From: Adhaeribacter soli
GTDB taxonomy: Bacteria > Bacteroidota > Bacteroidia > Cytophagales > Hymenobacteraceae
Reading direction: 5' to 3'
DNA: 64,000 nucleotides
Assembly: GCF_008727925.1 (NCBI RefSeq)
Contig: NZ_VTWT01000004.1
Coordinates: 1-64,000, forward strand
The notes below the pieces were generated by a model that saw nothing but the letters and a program-made list of their open reading frames with translations, was not told the origin of the DNA and did no database searches. Positions 47,093-56,553 of this stretch are shown here, piece by piece. The translations under genes and the position numbers were made by a program. The stretch's first letter is position 1, and every line of letters starts with the position of its first letter.

Positions 47093-50000
47093 TTATTCAA
47101 ACTTTACTTTTGGCAAACCTTCCACAATATCAATGGTTTGTACGCTAACGTTTATAATGCTTAGCAATAGGTCCAGGATATATCTTTCATTGCCGGTTTC
47201 CATTGCCCAGTCGTTAGGGTCGTTTTTGATGCCGCTATCTTTGTGAGTGGTTACGGCATATCGTTCCATGATCCAGTCTATCGCGGATTTGCCGTTTACC
47301 ACGTAGTCATAGGCTTTTTCGGGAATGTTGGTTATGGTTATTTTGCTGTTGTAGAGGATGGTTTCTTTCTGGCCTTTTGTTGGGAAGCGCATTTTTTCTA
47401 CTTTATACATACCGTTTTCGGCTCCGGTAACGGTTACGCCTTCGTAAGCTGGCACATTTTCGTAGTTCAAGTGCAGGTCTGCAAGTTTGCGGCCGGCTTT
47501 GCTGAAGGCCCAGAAATCACGCACGTCCTCAACCAAAGGCAAGCGGGGTAACATTTTCTTGAGGTCGTTGGCGAACTGGGTGCGGTATTGTGGGCTATGC
47601 AGAAAACCGTACACGTAATAGAAAATGTCTTCCTTTTTTACGGTTTTACCATACTGTTTTTGCGCCCGTTCCAGGATAAAATCACTAACCCCATCGCGCC
47701 GGATGTATTCGCTTTCTCCAACAGCATCGAATAAGCCGGGGCTTTGCTTTTGCCGCTCTTCGTAATAGTAAAGTGGAAAACATTGCGATTTACCAATTAA
47801 TTCTAAATCAGGAATTGTATCGCAAATAATAGAAGAGAATTCTTTTGTAACTCCTACACCTGAAACACAGATAACTAAATTTTCAATATATTTTGCAGGA
47901 AATAGCTTTGGAATTAAATATACCATTTCGTTCAGCACTCTGGAAAAATATAAATGCTGTTTAAAAAATGGCCTATAAATACCTACTGTTGTATTAGTTG
48001 GGTCATATGAATGTGTCTTGTTTTTTTCTAAATCCCATATTAATGCTCTTGTCCAACTAATTTTCTTAGAATCAAATTTCAAAAAAGTTTTTACATCAGA
48101 AACAGGGTTATCCTCTATTACTTTATTTAACTCTTCTCGCTGGCTATTATAAAAATTAATCGAAGTTAGAATGTTGTTGTTTAAAACTTCTTTTGAAGAA
48201 TTATAGCACCAGGCATCACGTTGAGTTTTTACTCCATTCGAATAATAAGGCACAAAAAATGTTGCTTTGTTTGTTTTATCATCTTTATCCCCAATCGGAA
48301 CAAACGTACTAAATGCATCGTTCCGCTCATTTATCCAATCACCGTGTTCATTTGGAACAAGCGTTTTCCATTCCATTGCTTCGTTGCCGACAGATTTAAA
48401 CTTCTTTACAATTGCAAGCTTATCTTCCCGGCTTAAATAATCACCAATGTCGTGGTAATGTATAGTGGCTTTTTTTCCGTTTTCCATACTGTTTTTCACC
48501 AATAAGGTGATGGAAATGGGCGTGCGAGAACCGGAACCGAATATTTTACCGCCTTCTTTCCGGCTTAATTCGCCGCTGGTGCGCTGGTTGCCCCTTAAAT
48601 TGAAAACATAAATGGAAGAGAATTCTTTTTCTAAAGATTTCCGGAAACCGTCGGCACTGTTACCGTCTAACCAAGCCCCGTTAGAAACAAAGCAAATTAC
48701 GCCCCCACTTTTATCTATACGGTCAGCACTCCACCGGAAAGCTTTAATGTATGAATCGTATAAGGAATTTTTATTAGTAGCATTGGTCTCCTTTGCATAG
48801 GTAACTGCAATCCGGGAATCCAGTTTCGGGTAGCTTTGGTTTTGCGCATTGTCGTTGGCTGATTTCTGCCCTACCGAATACGGCGGGTTACCGATAATCA
48901 CACGCAGCGGCGCTTTCTTTTGCTTCTGTACCCGTTCGGAGTTTTGCGGGAACATTTCCGAAAACAGCTTTTCGCTTTCGTCACTTTCGCCTAACTGAAA
49001 GGTGTCGGTAAGGCAAATGCCGTCGAAGGCCTGATAATCTTCGGCCCCCACAGCATCGTGGTAAGCATTTTCGATGTTTACGGCCGCAATGTAATAAGCT
49101 AGCAAAACGATTTCGTTGGCATGAATCTCTTGCTGGTATTTGCGTAGCAGATCTTCTTTTTTAATCAGGCCACTTTGCAGTAAGCGGGTTACAAACGTGC
49201 CGGTACCGGTAAACGGGTCCAGGATATGCACGTTCTCATCGGAAATGCTGCGCCCGAATTCCTTTTTCAGTACATCGTTTACCGAATGGATAATGAAATC
49301 CACTACCTCAACCGGCGTGTAAACTATCCCCAGCTTTTCCACCATTTTCGGGAAAGCGGTTTTAAAGAACTTATCGTACAATTCAATAATAATGCGCTGC
49401 TTACCTTCGGAGTTGTCTATCCCGCTTGCCCGCATCTTCACCGATTCATAGAATTTCTGCAGCGTTTCGGCATCCTTATCGAAGTTCTGGTCTTCCAGCA
49501 AATCAAGCATGGTTTGCATACTCACCGAAATCGGGTTGTTCTGCACAAACGAATACCCTTCGAACAGAGCTTCGAAAACCGGCTTGGTAATAATGTGCTG
49601 GCTAAGCATTTCAACTGCTTCCTGCTGCGTAATGCTGGGGTTTATATTTTTCTGAAGGCCACCCAGGAAATTGGCAAAAGCTTTTTCATGGGTTTTATCT
49701 TCGGCAATTAACCTGCTTATGCGGGCAACCTGGCGTTCGGCAATTTCGGCTACGCTTTTTGCCCATTGCTCCCAATAGCGGCGGTCGCCAACTTTGTTTA
49801 CCATCCGGGCAAAAACCACGTTCTGCAACTGCTCAAACTGGAGCGCCAGCTGTTCGCTAACGGCTTTGGCCGCCACATAACCTGCCGGGTCGTCGTTTAC
49901 CACCGAAACCTGGCCATTCTGGTTAAAAGTTACTTCCGGCCGGCCGATAATGATGCGGTCGGTGCGTTTTTTATTCAGCTCAATTTTATTAACAGTGGCG

Positions 50001-50833
50001 TTAAAGCGGTCGTCGTGAGCACGTAAGGCGTTTAAAACTGTCCAAACTACTTTATAACGGTCATTATCGTCTAAGGCCAAGGCAGCATCCATATCGGAAG
50101 GCACCACCACCGGAATAATGATGTAGCCGTACTTTTTGCCCGGCGCTTTCCGCATAACCCGCCCAACTGATTGCACCACATCTACCTGCGAATTGCGGGC
50201 CGAAAGGAACATAACGGCATCCAGGCTGGGCACATCTACGCCTTCGCTTAAACAGCGCACGTTGGTAAGTACCCGGCATTCGTTTTCTTCGGTTTCCGCT
50301 TTAAGCCAGCTCAGCAATTCATCGCGGTAAGGGGCAGACATAGTGCCGTCTATGTGCTGCGAACCCACCGAAACCATTTTTACTTTTTTCTCTGTTGGCA
50401 AAGCGCTGATGTAAGCCTCCGTAGCGGAGTTGAAGGTGCCGGTTATTTTCCGGGAATCGGCAATATTAGAGCAGAAAGCCACGGCCCGGCGCATTGGTTC
50501 CGGATCACTTTCTTTCAGCAGGCCTTCGTCGCCGATCATTTGTTTGGAAAGCGCATTTATGCAGCCAACCAGTTTGGAGGCATCGTCGGTAGTAATTTCG
50601 CTTTCGTAACCGGCCAGCATTTTCTGCACGGCTGGCGGTACATCTTGGTCGCTTAAGGTAAGAATGAGCACTTTGTAATCAGTGAGCAAGTCCTTCTCTA
50701 CTGCTTCACCAAAACCAATGCGGTAAATTTCCTGGCCGTAAAGTTTTTCATCGTCCATCGAGCACAACACTGCATCGGCCTGGGCAGCCTTGCTTTTGGT
50801 ATCGTCACTATAAAGCCGGGGCGTTGCCGTCAT
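47093..50833 (-). CDS. Type ISP restriction enzyme, 3' part (helicase end, methylase, target recognition)
   Basis: 1246 codons continuing the gene at 50808-51956 in another frame. It opens with MTATPRLYSDD (helicase motif III), then VRCLSEGVDVPSLDAVMFL and QSVGRVMRKAPGK (motifs V and VI). A helical coupler follows, then an N6-adenine methylase with motif I VHILDPFTGTGTFV (about residue 530) and motif IV IIGNPPYSVGQ (about 648), and a C-terminal target-recognition region. Family knowledge: type ISP enzymes (LlaGI, LlaBIII) are single chains of about 1600 residues with nuclease, helicase, methylase and recognition domains. The downstream part could still be translated from the ATG at 50833 and keep methylation without cutting, but this is speculative. 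Confidence 0.85.
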   Translation of the reverse strand: MTATPRLYSDDTKSKAAQADAVLCSMDDEKLYGQEIYRIGFGEAVEKDLLTDYKVLILTLSDQDVPPAVQKMLAGYESEITTDDASKLVGCINALSKQMIGDEGLLKESDPEPMRRAVAFCSNIADSRKITGTFNSATEAYISALPTEKKVKMVSVGSQHIDGTMSAPYRDELLSWLKAETEENECRVLTNVRCLSEGVDVPSLDAVMFLSARNSQVDVVQSVGRVMRKAPGKKYGYIIIPVVVPSDMDAALALDDNDRYKVVWTVLNALRAHDDRFNATVNKIELNKKRTDRIIIGRPEVTFNQNGQVSVVNDDPAGYVAAKAVSEQLALQFEQLQNVVFARMVNKVGDRRYWEQWAKSVAEIAERQVARISRLIAEDKTHEKAFANFLGGLQKNINPSITQQEAVEMLSQHIITKPVFEALFEGYSFVQNNPISVSMQTMLDLLEDQNFDKDAETLQKFYESVKMRASGIDNSEGKQRIIIELYDKFFKTAFPKMVEKLGIVYTPVEVVDFIIHSVNDVLKKEFGRSISDENVHILDPFTGTGTFVTRLLQSGLIKKEDLLRKYQQEIHANEIVLLAYYIAAVNIENAYHDAVGAEDYQAFDGICLTDTFQLGESDESEKLFSEMFPQNSERVQKQKKAPLRVIIGNPPYSVGQKSANDNAQNQSYPKLDSRIAVTYAKETNATNKNSLYDSYIKAFRWSADRIDKSGGVICFVSNGAWLDGNSADGFRKSLEKEFSSIYVFNLRGNQRTSGELSRKEGGKIFGSGSRTPISITLLVKNSMENGKKATIHYHDIGDYLSREDKLAIVKKFKSVGNEAMEWKTLVPNEHGDWINERNDAFSTFVPIGDKDDKTNKATFFVPYYSNGVKTQRDAWCYNSSKEVLNNNILTSINFYNSQREELNKVIEDNPVSDVKTFLKFDSKKISWTRALIWDLEKNKTHSYDPTNTTVGIYRPFFKQHLYFSRVLNEMVYLIPKLFPAKYIENLVICVSGVGVTKEFSSIICDTIPDLELIGKSQCFPLYYYEERQKQSPGLFDAVGESEYIRRDGVSDFILERAQKQYGKTVKKEDIFYYVYGFLHSPQYRTQFANDLKKMLPRLPLVEDVRDFWAFSKAGRKLADLHLNYENVPAYEGVTVTGAENGMYKVEKMRFPTKGQKETILYNSKITITNIPEKAYDYVVNGKSAIDWIMERYAVTTHKDSGIKNDPNDWAMETGNERYILDLLLSIINVSVQTIDIVEGLPKVKFE

Positions 50834-51956
50834 ATACAGGCGCTTTTTTGGCTTTCAGGAAATTATCGTTGTGTACTTTGGTAAAAGCAGATTCATCTTC
50901 GCCAGCCAACGAAACGCCGGTAGTGCGGTGGGCTTCGTCGCAAATAATCAGGTCGAATTCCCCGAAGCCGTTTTTAATAAGTTCTTTCTGTGCCCGCGCT
51001 ATTACTTCAATGGATTGGTAGGTAGAAAATACCACCGTCATTCCTTTGCTTTCGCGGCCTATAAACTGGTTGAACTGGTGCAGAATATCGTTGGTATTAG
51101 TAGAAGCCGGCAATGCTAGATCCACTACGCTAAAACTGTCGCTGTCGTCGTTTTTGGTGCGTTTCTTTGAGATTTCCGGATCTGAGCAAATACAAACTGC
51201 GTTGATCGGTTCTTTAGCAAAGGCACTCCATTCACGTAAGGTCTGACCTAATAAGGCAATGCTAGGCACGAGGAACAAAACCATCCCATTGCCGCCTGTT
51301 TCTTTTTCGGCAATTTGCAGAGCAGTATAGGTTTTGCCGGTGCCACAAGCCATTATGAGTTTGCCCCGGTTGTTGGTTTTAAAATGTTTGTGGGCTTTGG
51401 CTAAGGCGTCTTCCTGGTGCGGCTTCAGTTTCCTATCACCAATTCTGGATTGTTCACCATGAATACCGTTCTCCAGCTTTTTCCAATCTACAGCGGCTTC
51501 ACGTAACTGGTACAGGTTTAAGCGCGTTACCGGCGGTGTTTGGTTTTTAATGGCTTCTTCAGCATTTGCACCCCATTTTTTACCGGTGGTATCTATCCAG
51601 AGCCGTTGCGCAAAGTTTACACTTTGCAAGTTCTCGTTTTTAAATGCCCGGCTGGAAGTGGAAAGAAAACTATCTACAGCCGGTTTATCGATGGTTTTTC
51701 CTTCCTGGTAGCATTTACACTGGATCGCCCAATAATCACCGTCGTGAGTCATAGCCACAAGGTCAATGCCCGTATCGTTGCCGCCTAGGTCTTCTTTTCC
51801 CGGGAACTCATTCCAGAGCCATACTTTCTTAAACCGGTCGGAATAAATCCGGTCGGTTTTTAAGTAAGCCTGCATCAACCTCTCAAAGCGGTCGCCTTTA
51901 TCGCGTTCAGAAAAAGAGAATTTGCGGTATTTGTCGAGTATTTTGTTAAAAGACAT
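50808..51956 (-). CDS. Type ISP restriction enzyme, 5' part (nuclease and helicase start)
   Basis: About 382 codons from the ATG at 51956 (MSFNKILDKYRKFSF); a GTG at 51971 is an alternative. A Mrr-like nuclease has D65 in GGNDTGIDLVAM and Q79/K81 in WAIQCKCYQ. Then come helicase Walker A MACGTGKTYTAL (202-213) and DEAH 340-343 in LIICDEAHRTTG. After FLKAKK the frame runs into APVYDGNAPAL and stops at 50808. Removing one base from the A6 run of the coding strand (50844-50849) would give KKRLYMTATPRLY and join it to the 3' part. So a one-base insertion split a single gene. It could be a true mutation, phase variation or a sequencing error. Confidence 0.85.
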   Translation of the reverse strand: MSFNKILDKYRKFSFSERDKGDRFERLMQAYLKTDRIYSDRFKKVWLWNEFPGKEDLGGNDTGIDLVAMTHDGDYWAIQCKCYQEGKTIDKPAVDSFLSTSSRAFKNENLQSVNFAQRLWIDTTGKKWGANAEEAIKNQTPPVTRLNLYQLREAAVDWKKLENGIHGEQSRIGDRKLKPHQEDALAKAHKHFKTNNRGKLIMACGTGKTYTALQIAEKETGGNGMVLFLVPSIALLGQTLREWSAFAKEPINAVCICSDPEISKKRTKNDDSDSFSVVDLALPASTNTNDILHQFNQFIGRESKGMTVVFSTYQSIEVIARAQKELIKNGFGEFDLIICDEAHRTTGVSLAGEDESAFTKVHNDNFLKAKKAPVYDGNAPAL

Positions 51957-52035
51957 GTGTTTTGGTAGCACTAATAATGCTTTGCAAAATAGGGCATTTC
52001 AGCCAATACTTCAGATTAAGGGGTAAAATTAATTA

Positions 52036-52051
52036 ATTGTAGTTCTACAAT
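52036..52051. promoter_or_regulatory. Operator copy 1, ATTGTAGTTCTACAAT
   Basis: A dyad with arms ATTGTAG and CTACAAT around TT, identical to the copy at 52103-52118. It lies about 80 bases upstream of the restriction gene start in the divergent intergenic region. Confidence 0.7.
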
Positions 52052-52102
52052 ATTTTTTTTATAAAACCCTTGCTTTTTCTGAAAAACGCCTATACTTTTA
52101 CA

Positions 52103-52118
52103 ATTGTAGTTCTACAAT
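52103..52118. promoter_or_regulatory. Operator copy 2, ATTGTAGTTCTACAAT
   Basis: The second identical 16-base dyad, 67 bases from the first and only 9 bases before the ATG of the HTH-metallopeptidase gene. Binding here would block that gene's transcription start or translation. A TTG...TATACTTTT arrangement between the copies (about 52070-52099) is a candidate Bacteroidota-type promoter. Confidence 0.7.
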
Positions 52119-52127
52119 AAAAATAAT

Positions 52128-53366
52128 ATGCCTAAGAATAAAAGTAACGTTTTTAATGTCGATGATTTATTAAACAGCCTATTTCCGGTGGAGACGTTAA
52201 GCGAAATGTTTGAGAAAAGAATTAAGGAACTCAATATCGCTCCTACAACTGCCCTGGAAATAATAGATATAGAGTACCGAGCATTACAAGGCATTTTGCA
52301 AGGAACAAGTAAGCAGGTAGATAATACAAATTTTATAAAACTAGCCAGTTTTTTGAAATTACCGAATGAAAAAATTTTTAGCCTGTACTTGAAAGCTTTA
52401 GAAAAAAATTTTCCAGAAGTTTCACCTTATTCTCAAGATAAAATTGATTATATAAATGCAAATTTTGACTTGGCAACACTAAGGAAAATTGGGTTTATTA
52501 AAAGCATTACCGATTATCAGCATATAGAAGAAAAAATAAATTCCCATTTCGGGTTAAAGACAATATTTGAGTTTAAGCTGCCTTCTAATAATGTGGCATT
52601 TAGTGCTGGACTTACGAAGCCAAAGAACCTACAAACGCGCGGTTTATGGGTTGAATCAGCAAGAACAGCTTTTGAGGTAATTGCTAATCCGCACGAATAT
52701 AATAAAGCTGCCTTAGCAAAATATTTTCCTGAGATAAGATGGAAATCAACTAATGTAGAATTGGGTCTTTTATCTGTAATAAGGGATTTATATACATTAG
52801 GAGTTACAGTATTTTATCAGGATTCCATCTCCATAAACCACCTTAAGGGTGCCACTATTGTCGTAAACCAGAAACCCTGTATTGTACTGACTGATTATAA
52901 GGGTTTTTATTCGACTTTATGGCATACTTTAATACATGAGCTTTACCATGTTTTGTTTGATTTTGAGCTAATTAAAAATAAAAAATATCAATATCATTTG
53001 TCTGATATTGATACACTAGACTTAGGAGATCAAGATTTAGGATTATGGGAAAAAGAGAAGGAGGCAGATGGTTTTGCCCGCGAATTCTTATTTTCTAAAG
53101 AAAAATCTAATATTATTAAGCCACATATTAACAATAAAAAGTTTGTGGCTGATTTTGCAGAAATGCACCAGATCCATCCGAGCTTTATCTATACTTATTA
53201 TGCATTTGACAATGGCAAGGAAGATAAGCAAGCCTGGGCTAAAGCTAAAAAATTTAATCCTTCCTTTGATGAATTTATTAAGCTTGTTGAAAATCCATGG
53301 GATAAATCTAAACCTACAGCAGAACACATCAATTTTTTAAAGCAGAATAGTATTCTCTACAAATAA
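52128..53366 (+). CDS. HTH and ImmA/IrrE-type metallopeptidase
   Basis: A 412-residue protein. The N-terminal helical part (LSEMFEKRIKELNIAPTTAL, about 23-100) resembles an atypical XRE-like DNA-binding domain. The C-terminal half has the zinc-peptidase motif HELYH (about 269-273, in WHTLIHELYHVLFDF) with downstream glutamate in EKEADGFAREFL. Family knowledge: ImmA/IrrE proteases cleave repressors, releasing mobile-element or stress genes. Domain fusions of repressor and protease occur in antitoxin-like regulators. It diverges from the type ISP gene over a 171-base region with two identical dyads, so it probably regulates itself and the restriction gene. The next gene follows 18 bases after its stop. 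Confidence 0.75.
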   Translation: MPKNKSNVFNVDDLLNSLFPVETLSEMFEKRIKELNIAPTTALEIIDIEYRALQGILQGTSKQVDNTNFIKLASFLKLPNEKIFSLYLKALEKNFPEVSPYSQDKIDYINANFDLATLRKIGFIKSITDYQHIEEKINSHFGLKTIFEFKLPSNNVAFSAGLTKPKNLQTRGLWVESARTAFEVIANPHEYNKAALAKYFPEIRWKSTNVELGLLSVIRDLYTLGVTVFYQDSISINHLKGATIVVNQKPCIVLTDYKGFYSTLWHTLIHELYHVLFDFELIKNKKYQYHLSDIDTLDLGDQDLGLWEKEKEADGFAREFLFSKEKSNIIKPHINNKKFVADFAEMHQIHPSFIYTYYAFDNGKEDKQAWAKAKKFNPSFDEFIKLVENPWDKSKPTAEHINFLKQNSILYK

Positions 53367-53384
53367 ACCTATTAAAAAGTTAAA

Positions 53385-53978
53385 ATGAAACTTGAAAATT
53401 TAGAAGAAAAAAATCCATTAGAACCTCAAAAAAATAATGAGGTATTTGATGATGTACAAGCGTTTTTAAATTTAGTTACTCGCCAAGCTGATAAAGATAG
53501 TAGGGCTAAATATGAGAAGAAAAAAGAGAAAGAAAAGTTTGAGCGAATAAATGGGGAAATAACTTCTATCCATGAAATCCGGGAAAGGAATGAAAAATTG
53601 CTTTCAGAATTCCCACTTGATCATGAGCCAAAATTCTCACTATTCTTCCCTGCTTTGGGTAGATTAGAGAATTGGTCAGAAGATGTTCAAAAGTGCTATC
53701 AAAAACCTCCAATAGCAGCCAAAACTATAAACGAAGTTATTTATAGCAGGTTTAAAGAAGACGTTATTTCGCATATTCACTCAAAAAACCCATATATTAA
53801 ATATTGCATTAGGAAGTATAAAAATTATAGGTTTTTAGGCGAGGATGGCATATTGAAATTGGAGAAATATATTGACGATGCGGTAACTTTAATGAATGAA
53901 TGTACCTCTACATATGAATTTAGAATTAAACACGCTACAAGGTTCGGGACAGGATTTCAACCTGACTTATTCAAGTAA
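53385..53978 (+). CDS. Hypothetical partner of the ImmA-type protein
   Basis: A 197-residue protein. The N-terminal third is charged and helical (RAKYEKKKEKEKFERINGE), probably a coiled coil. The C-terminal part is alpha-helical with KYCIRKYKNYRFLGEDG. No signal peptide or catalytic motif is recognised. The 18-base spacing after the HTH-metallopeptidase gene indicates an operon, so a toxin, substrate or adaptor role beside the protease is possible but unproven. Confidence 0.55.
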   Translation: MKLENLEEKNPLEPQKNNEVFDDVQAFLNLVTRQADKDSRAKYEKKKEKEKFERINGEITSIHEIRERNEKLLSEFPLDHEPKFSLFFPALGRLENWSEDVQKCYQKPPIAAKTINEVIYSRFKEDVISHIHSKNPYIKYCIRKYKNYRFLGEDGILKLEKYIDDAVTLMNECTSTYEFRIKHATRFGTGFQPDLFK

Positions 53979-54118
53979 TTAAAATATATTAATAGGAAAA
54001 CTCATTAAAGAGAAGTGCTTGGATGGTGCCACAGAGATAAATTTCACAGTTACCCTGAGGCATTAGCATCTTTTTCTAAGTACATTATCTAGAGGCCCAA
54101 TATTGTCAAAATATAACT

Positions 54119-54793
54119 ATGTTCTACGATATTAACTCAGCCCTACAGGAGCAATTATTACATCTTCCAGAAACCGGGATGGGGTACCAGGTTTTTACGG
54201 GTTTTCAAGAAGGAGATTATGTACAGAGGAAGTTTGTCGCCCTTAATGCCAAACTTGCATTTCGAGCCGTTAATGAAAATGATTTTATTTTTCTCAGACA
54301 TCAGCCATTATTAGAAAGAATTGAAATAATTGCAGCAAGGAGTCCCTATTTAAATTTAACAAATATCTCCAATATTCATATTTTACAAGAAGCCAATAAG
54401 GTTGGCTATGCCAATGAGCGTTCTACTGCTAAGACAGGGGCTATTCATCAGCGTAGAGAATTTACAGATGGTACAGAAACATTTGTTAGATTATCTGCTT
54501 ACCAGAATGATCGGAGAATAGATAAAGTTAATAATTGCTTGCTTCCAGGCAGTTTTACTACGACTATAGATGATTATTTGCTGTGCAAAAGCAGAGGTCT
54601 GAATCCGGTTAGTCGATATGCATTACCTAATGATGAAACTATTAAATGGGCTTTTTATATCATGCCAACTAAGGCTGATCCCTTACAACGTGGAATTGTA
54701 GAACCTGCAAATGGACATATTGGAGGAGGCAAAGAAATCTATTTTGAAAATGGCACGTCCAAGAATACATTTTTAAAAGAAACTGTCTACTAA
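54119..54793 (+). CDS. Hypothetical protein with GMGYQ N-terminal motif
   Basis: A 224-residue protein, MFYDINSALQEQLLHLPETG.... The first 40 residues (LHLPETGMGYQVFTGFQEGD, then YVQRKFVALNAKLAF) match the start of the following 68-residue protein (LIKQPEQGMGYQIVDIALKN, then RKYSGLRVLNCSLLL), so the two share a small domain. The C-terminal two thirds contain RREFTDGTETFVRLSAYQND and a late GIVEPANGHIGGGKEIYF that looks like a functional loop. No secretion signal. The pair is probably an operon (8-base gap). Function unknown. Confidence 0.6.
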   Translation: MFYDINSALQEQLLHLPETGMGYQVFTGFQEGDYVQRKFVALNAKLAFRAVNENDFIFLRHQPLLERIEIIAARSPYLNLTNISNIHILQEANKVGYANERSTAKTGAIHQRREFTDGTETFVRLSAYQNDRRIDKVNNCLLPGSFTTTIDDYLLCKSRGLNPVSRYALPNDETIKWAFYIMPTKADPLQRGIVEPANGHIGGGKEIYFENGTSKNTFLKETVY

Positions 54794-54801
54794 AATTAGA
54801 A

Positions 54802-55008
54802 ATGCAGAAAATTGAATTGCCGGAGCCTTTCGTTCAATATCTAATAAAGCAGCCAGAACAAGGAATGGGCTATCAAATAGTAGATATTGCACTAAAAAAT
54901 GGTCGAAAATACTCCGGTCTTAGGGTCTTAAATTGCTCTTTACTCTTAATTGATGAAGAAGAAAATATTTTACCTGATGATATTTTTGAAGTAAATGTTA
55001 ACCAATAG
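54802..55008 (+). CDS. Small GMGYQ-motif protein, paralogous to the preceding gene's N-terminus
   Basis: 68 residues, beta-rich, consisting of just the shared GMGYQ-type domain and an acidic end (DEEENILPDDIFEV). It starts eight bases after the previous stop codon. A toxin-immunity or enzyme-regulator pairing is conceivable. The sequence alone does not show it. Confidence 0.55.
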   Translation: MQKIELPEPFVQYLIKQPEQGMGYQIVDIALKNGRKYSGLRVLNCSLLLIDEEENILPDDIFEVNVNQ

Positions 55009-55189
55009 ATTTTCTACAATATTTAGGATAAGCCTTTCGGTTGTGGTTTGAAAAATATGCTGATTAGCTTTAGTTTTATTTCGATGGTTAAACATGATAT
55101 TCAAAACTGCTAAATGGTTTTTTTTCTTTTTGGAGAAGCAGATTGTTTTACTGCCTAATCTTCTGTTCCTAGCCCTGAGGCAGGTATTT

Positions 55190-55770
55190 ACGCCTTCCTT
55201 TTTCTTCGTATAACTTTATCCAGGGTATGTTTATGAGCAGGTAATACGGTAGTGGATGCTTTACACCGATCGGTACAGAATTCATCAATTTCAACTCCCT
55301 GCAGCTTTTTATAGAGTACTTTCACTGCTTTAGCTCTCCTGCTGCCACAACTGAAAGGCAGTATCTAGTCTATTTCTAGGCAATAACCATAAATAAGTCA
55401 GTACTTACCCTTTTACGTTTACCCACAATGCTCCATAGCTCATCTATTTGCACCCTCTCATAATGTTTGTGCTAAGGCGTTACTAAAAGCTGATTCATAT
55501 GGCGGCAGAGGTTGGCTAAATGCAGTGATGACTTACATCTAGCACTTCTTCTATGTCGCGGATACCGCTATTGCGTTCCAAAAGCCACAGGATGAGTTGC
55601 CTTATGGCCGGATATGCACCTCTTTGTTGGTAATATGTTTGAAACTGCTTCTTACAATCATGGCATTACAGGCCTTGAGTGCCCTTCTTTTTTTTCGTTT
55701 TTACTATTTTGCTGCTCTGGCAGTGAGGGCAGTTTATTGTGATGCGAACATCGAATATTTCATCATCTTA
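55190..55770 (-). pseudogene. IS1-family transposase remnant
   Basis: Read on the minus strand: a zinc-finger start ITINCPHCQSSKIVKTKKKG, later CHDCKKQF, then RQLILWLLERNSGIRDIEEV, the InsA-type pattern. After frame breaks come YERVQIDELWSIVGKRKR and AHKHTLDKVIRR, the InsB-type catalytic pattern. Several stops and frameshifts break it, so it is dead. Terminal repeats are not clear. The flanking stretches 55009-55189 and 55771-55967 contain nothing recognisable. Confidence 0.65.
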
Positions 55771-56039
55771 ATCTCAAGCACTGCTTTTTTATCCCATCAT
55801 ACTTCTGTTACCACTGCCCTTTATTCTTAAGGTTGAATGAGGTTTTGATTCAGCTAGTTGAGTTAATATGAAGAATTTATCTAAAATATACCTGCTAATC
55901 ATGTAGTTTACATAGTTTGTTGATGATTGCTTAAAAGTAAAGCGCAATCTAATCCGCTTAATTAGTGTGTCCCGTCCTAGAATAAGTTGACATAAAAAAC
56001 AGCCTTACTTGGAAATAGAATAAGAGAAAAAAAGAAAGC

Positions 56040-56500
56040 GCTGTCAGCGTGATTACACCTTAGGCTATAAACTGTCGGTAGTAGCTGAGATAGAACGCGG
56101 AGATCAGTACTACAAACGAGCCCAGCAGAAGTATGGCATTCAAGGCCGGAGCACAGTTTTGGTTTGGCTTTGTAAGCACGGACGCTTAACTTGGCAGATA
56201 AACATAACCGCCATGACTCATCCCCCTAACTAGCGAATCAAAGAACTCGAAGAGCAGCTGGCCGCTACTAAAAAGCAGCTCAGAGAAGCCGAACTCAAGG
56301 CAAAACTGCTGGACACTATCATTGACGTAGCCGAAGGCCAGATAGGCATCCAGATCCGAAAAATGCCCTTGCCCAAACAGTCTGCCAACTCCGCAAAGAG
56401 GAAGCCAGGTGCCTTGCGCAGGCCTGAAGATTGTTTGGCTACTCCAACCTTCTACCAGGGCCAGCAACGAAGCTGGCTAGAGCAGGCCTCCATACAGAAG
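56040..56500 (+). pseudogene. IS3 OrfA (helix-turn-helix) remnant
   Basis: RDYTLGYKLSVVAEIERGDQ, then RAQQKYGIQGRSTVLVWLCK is the usual HTH of IS3 OrfA, followed after an in-frame stop (TAG near 56233) by a leucine-zipper-like RIKELEEQLAATKKQLREAE. Further stops follow. Not functional. Confidence 0.7.
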
Positions 56501-56553
56501 GCATAGAGATGGTGTAACAAATCCACCTGCCAATGCTGCGCGTTGGCACTCTT

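Noticed and set aside
50808-50849. Programmed ribosomal frameshift at the A6 run
   Set aside because: Joining the frames needs a +1 (or -2) shift, not the usual -1 slip at A-rich heptamers, and I see no obvious stimulatory structure. A one-base indel is simpler.
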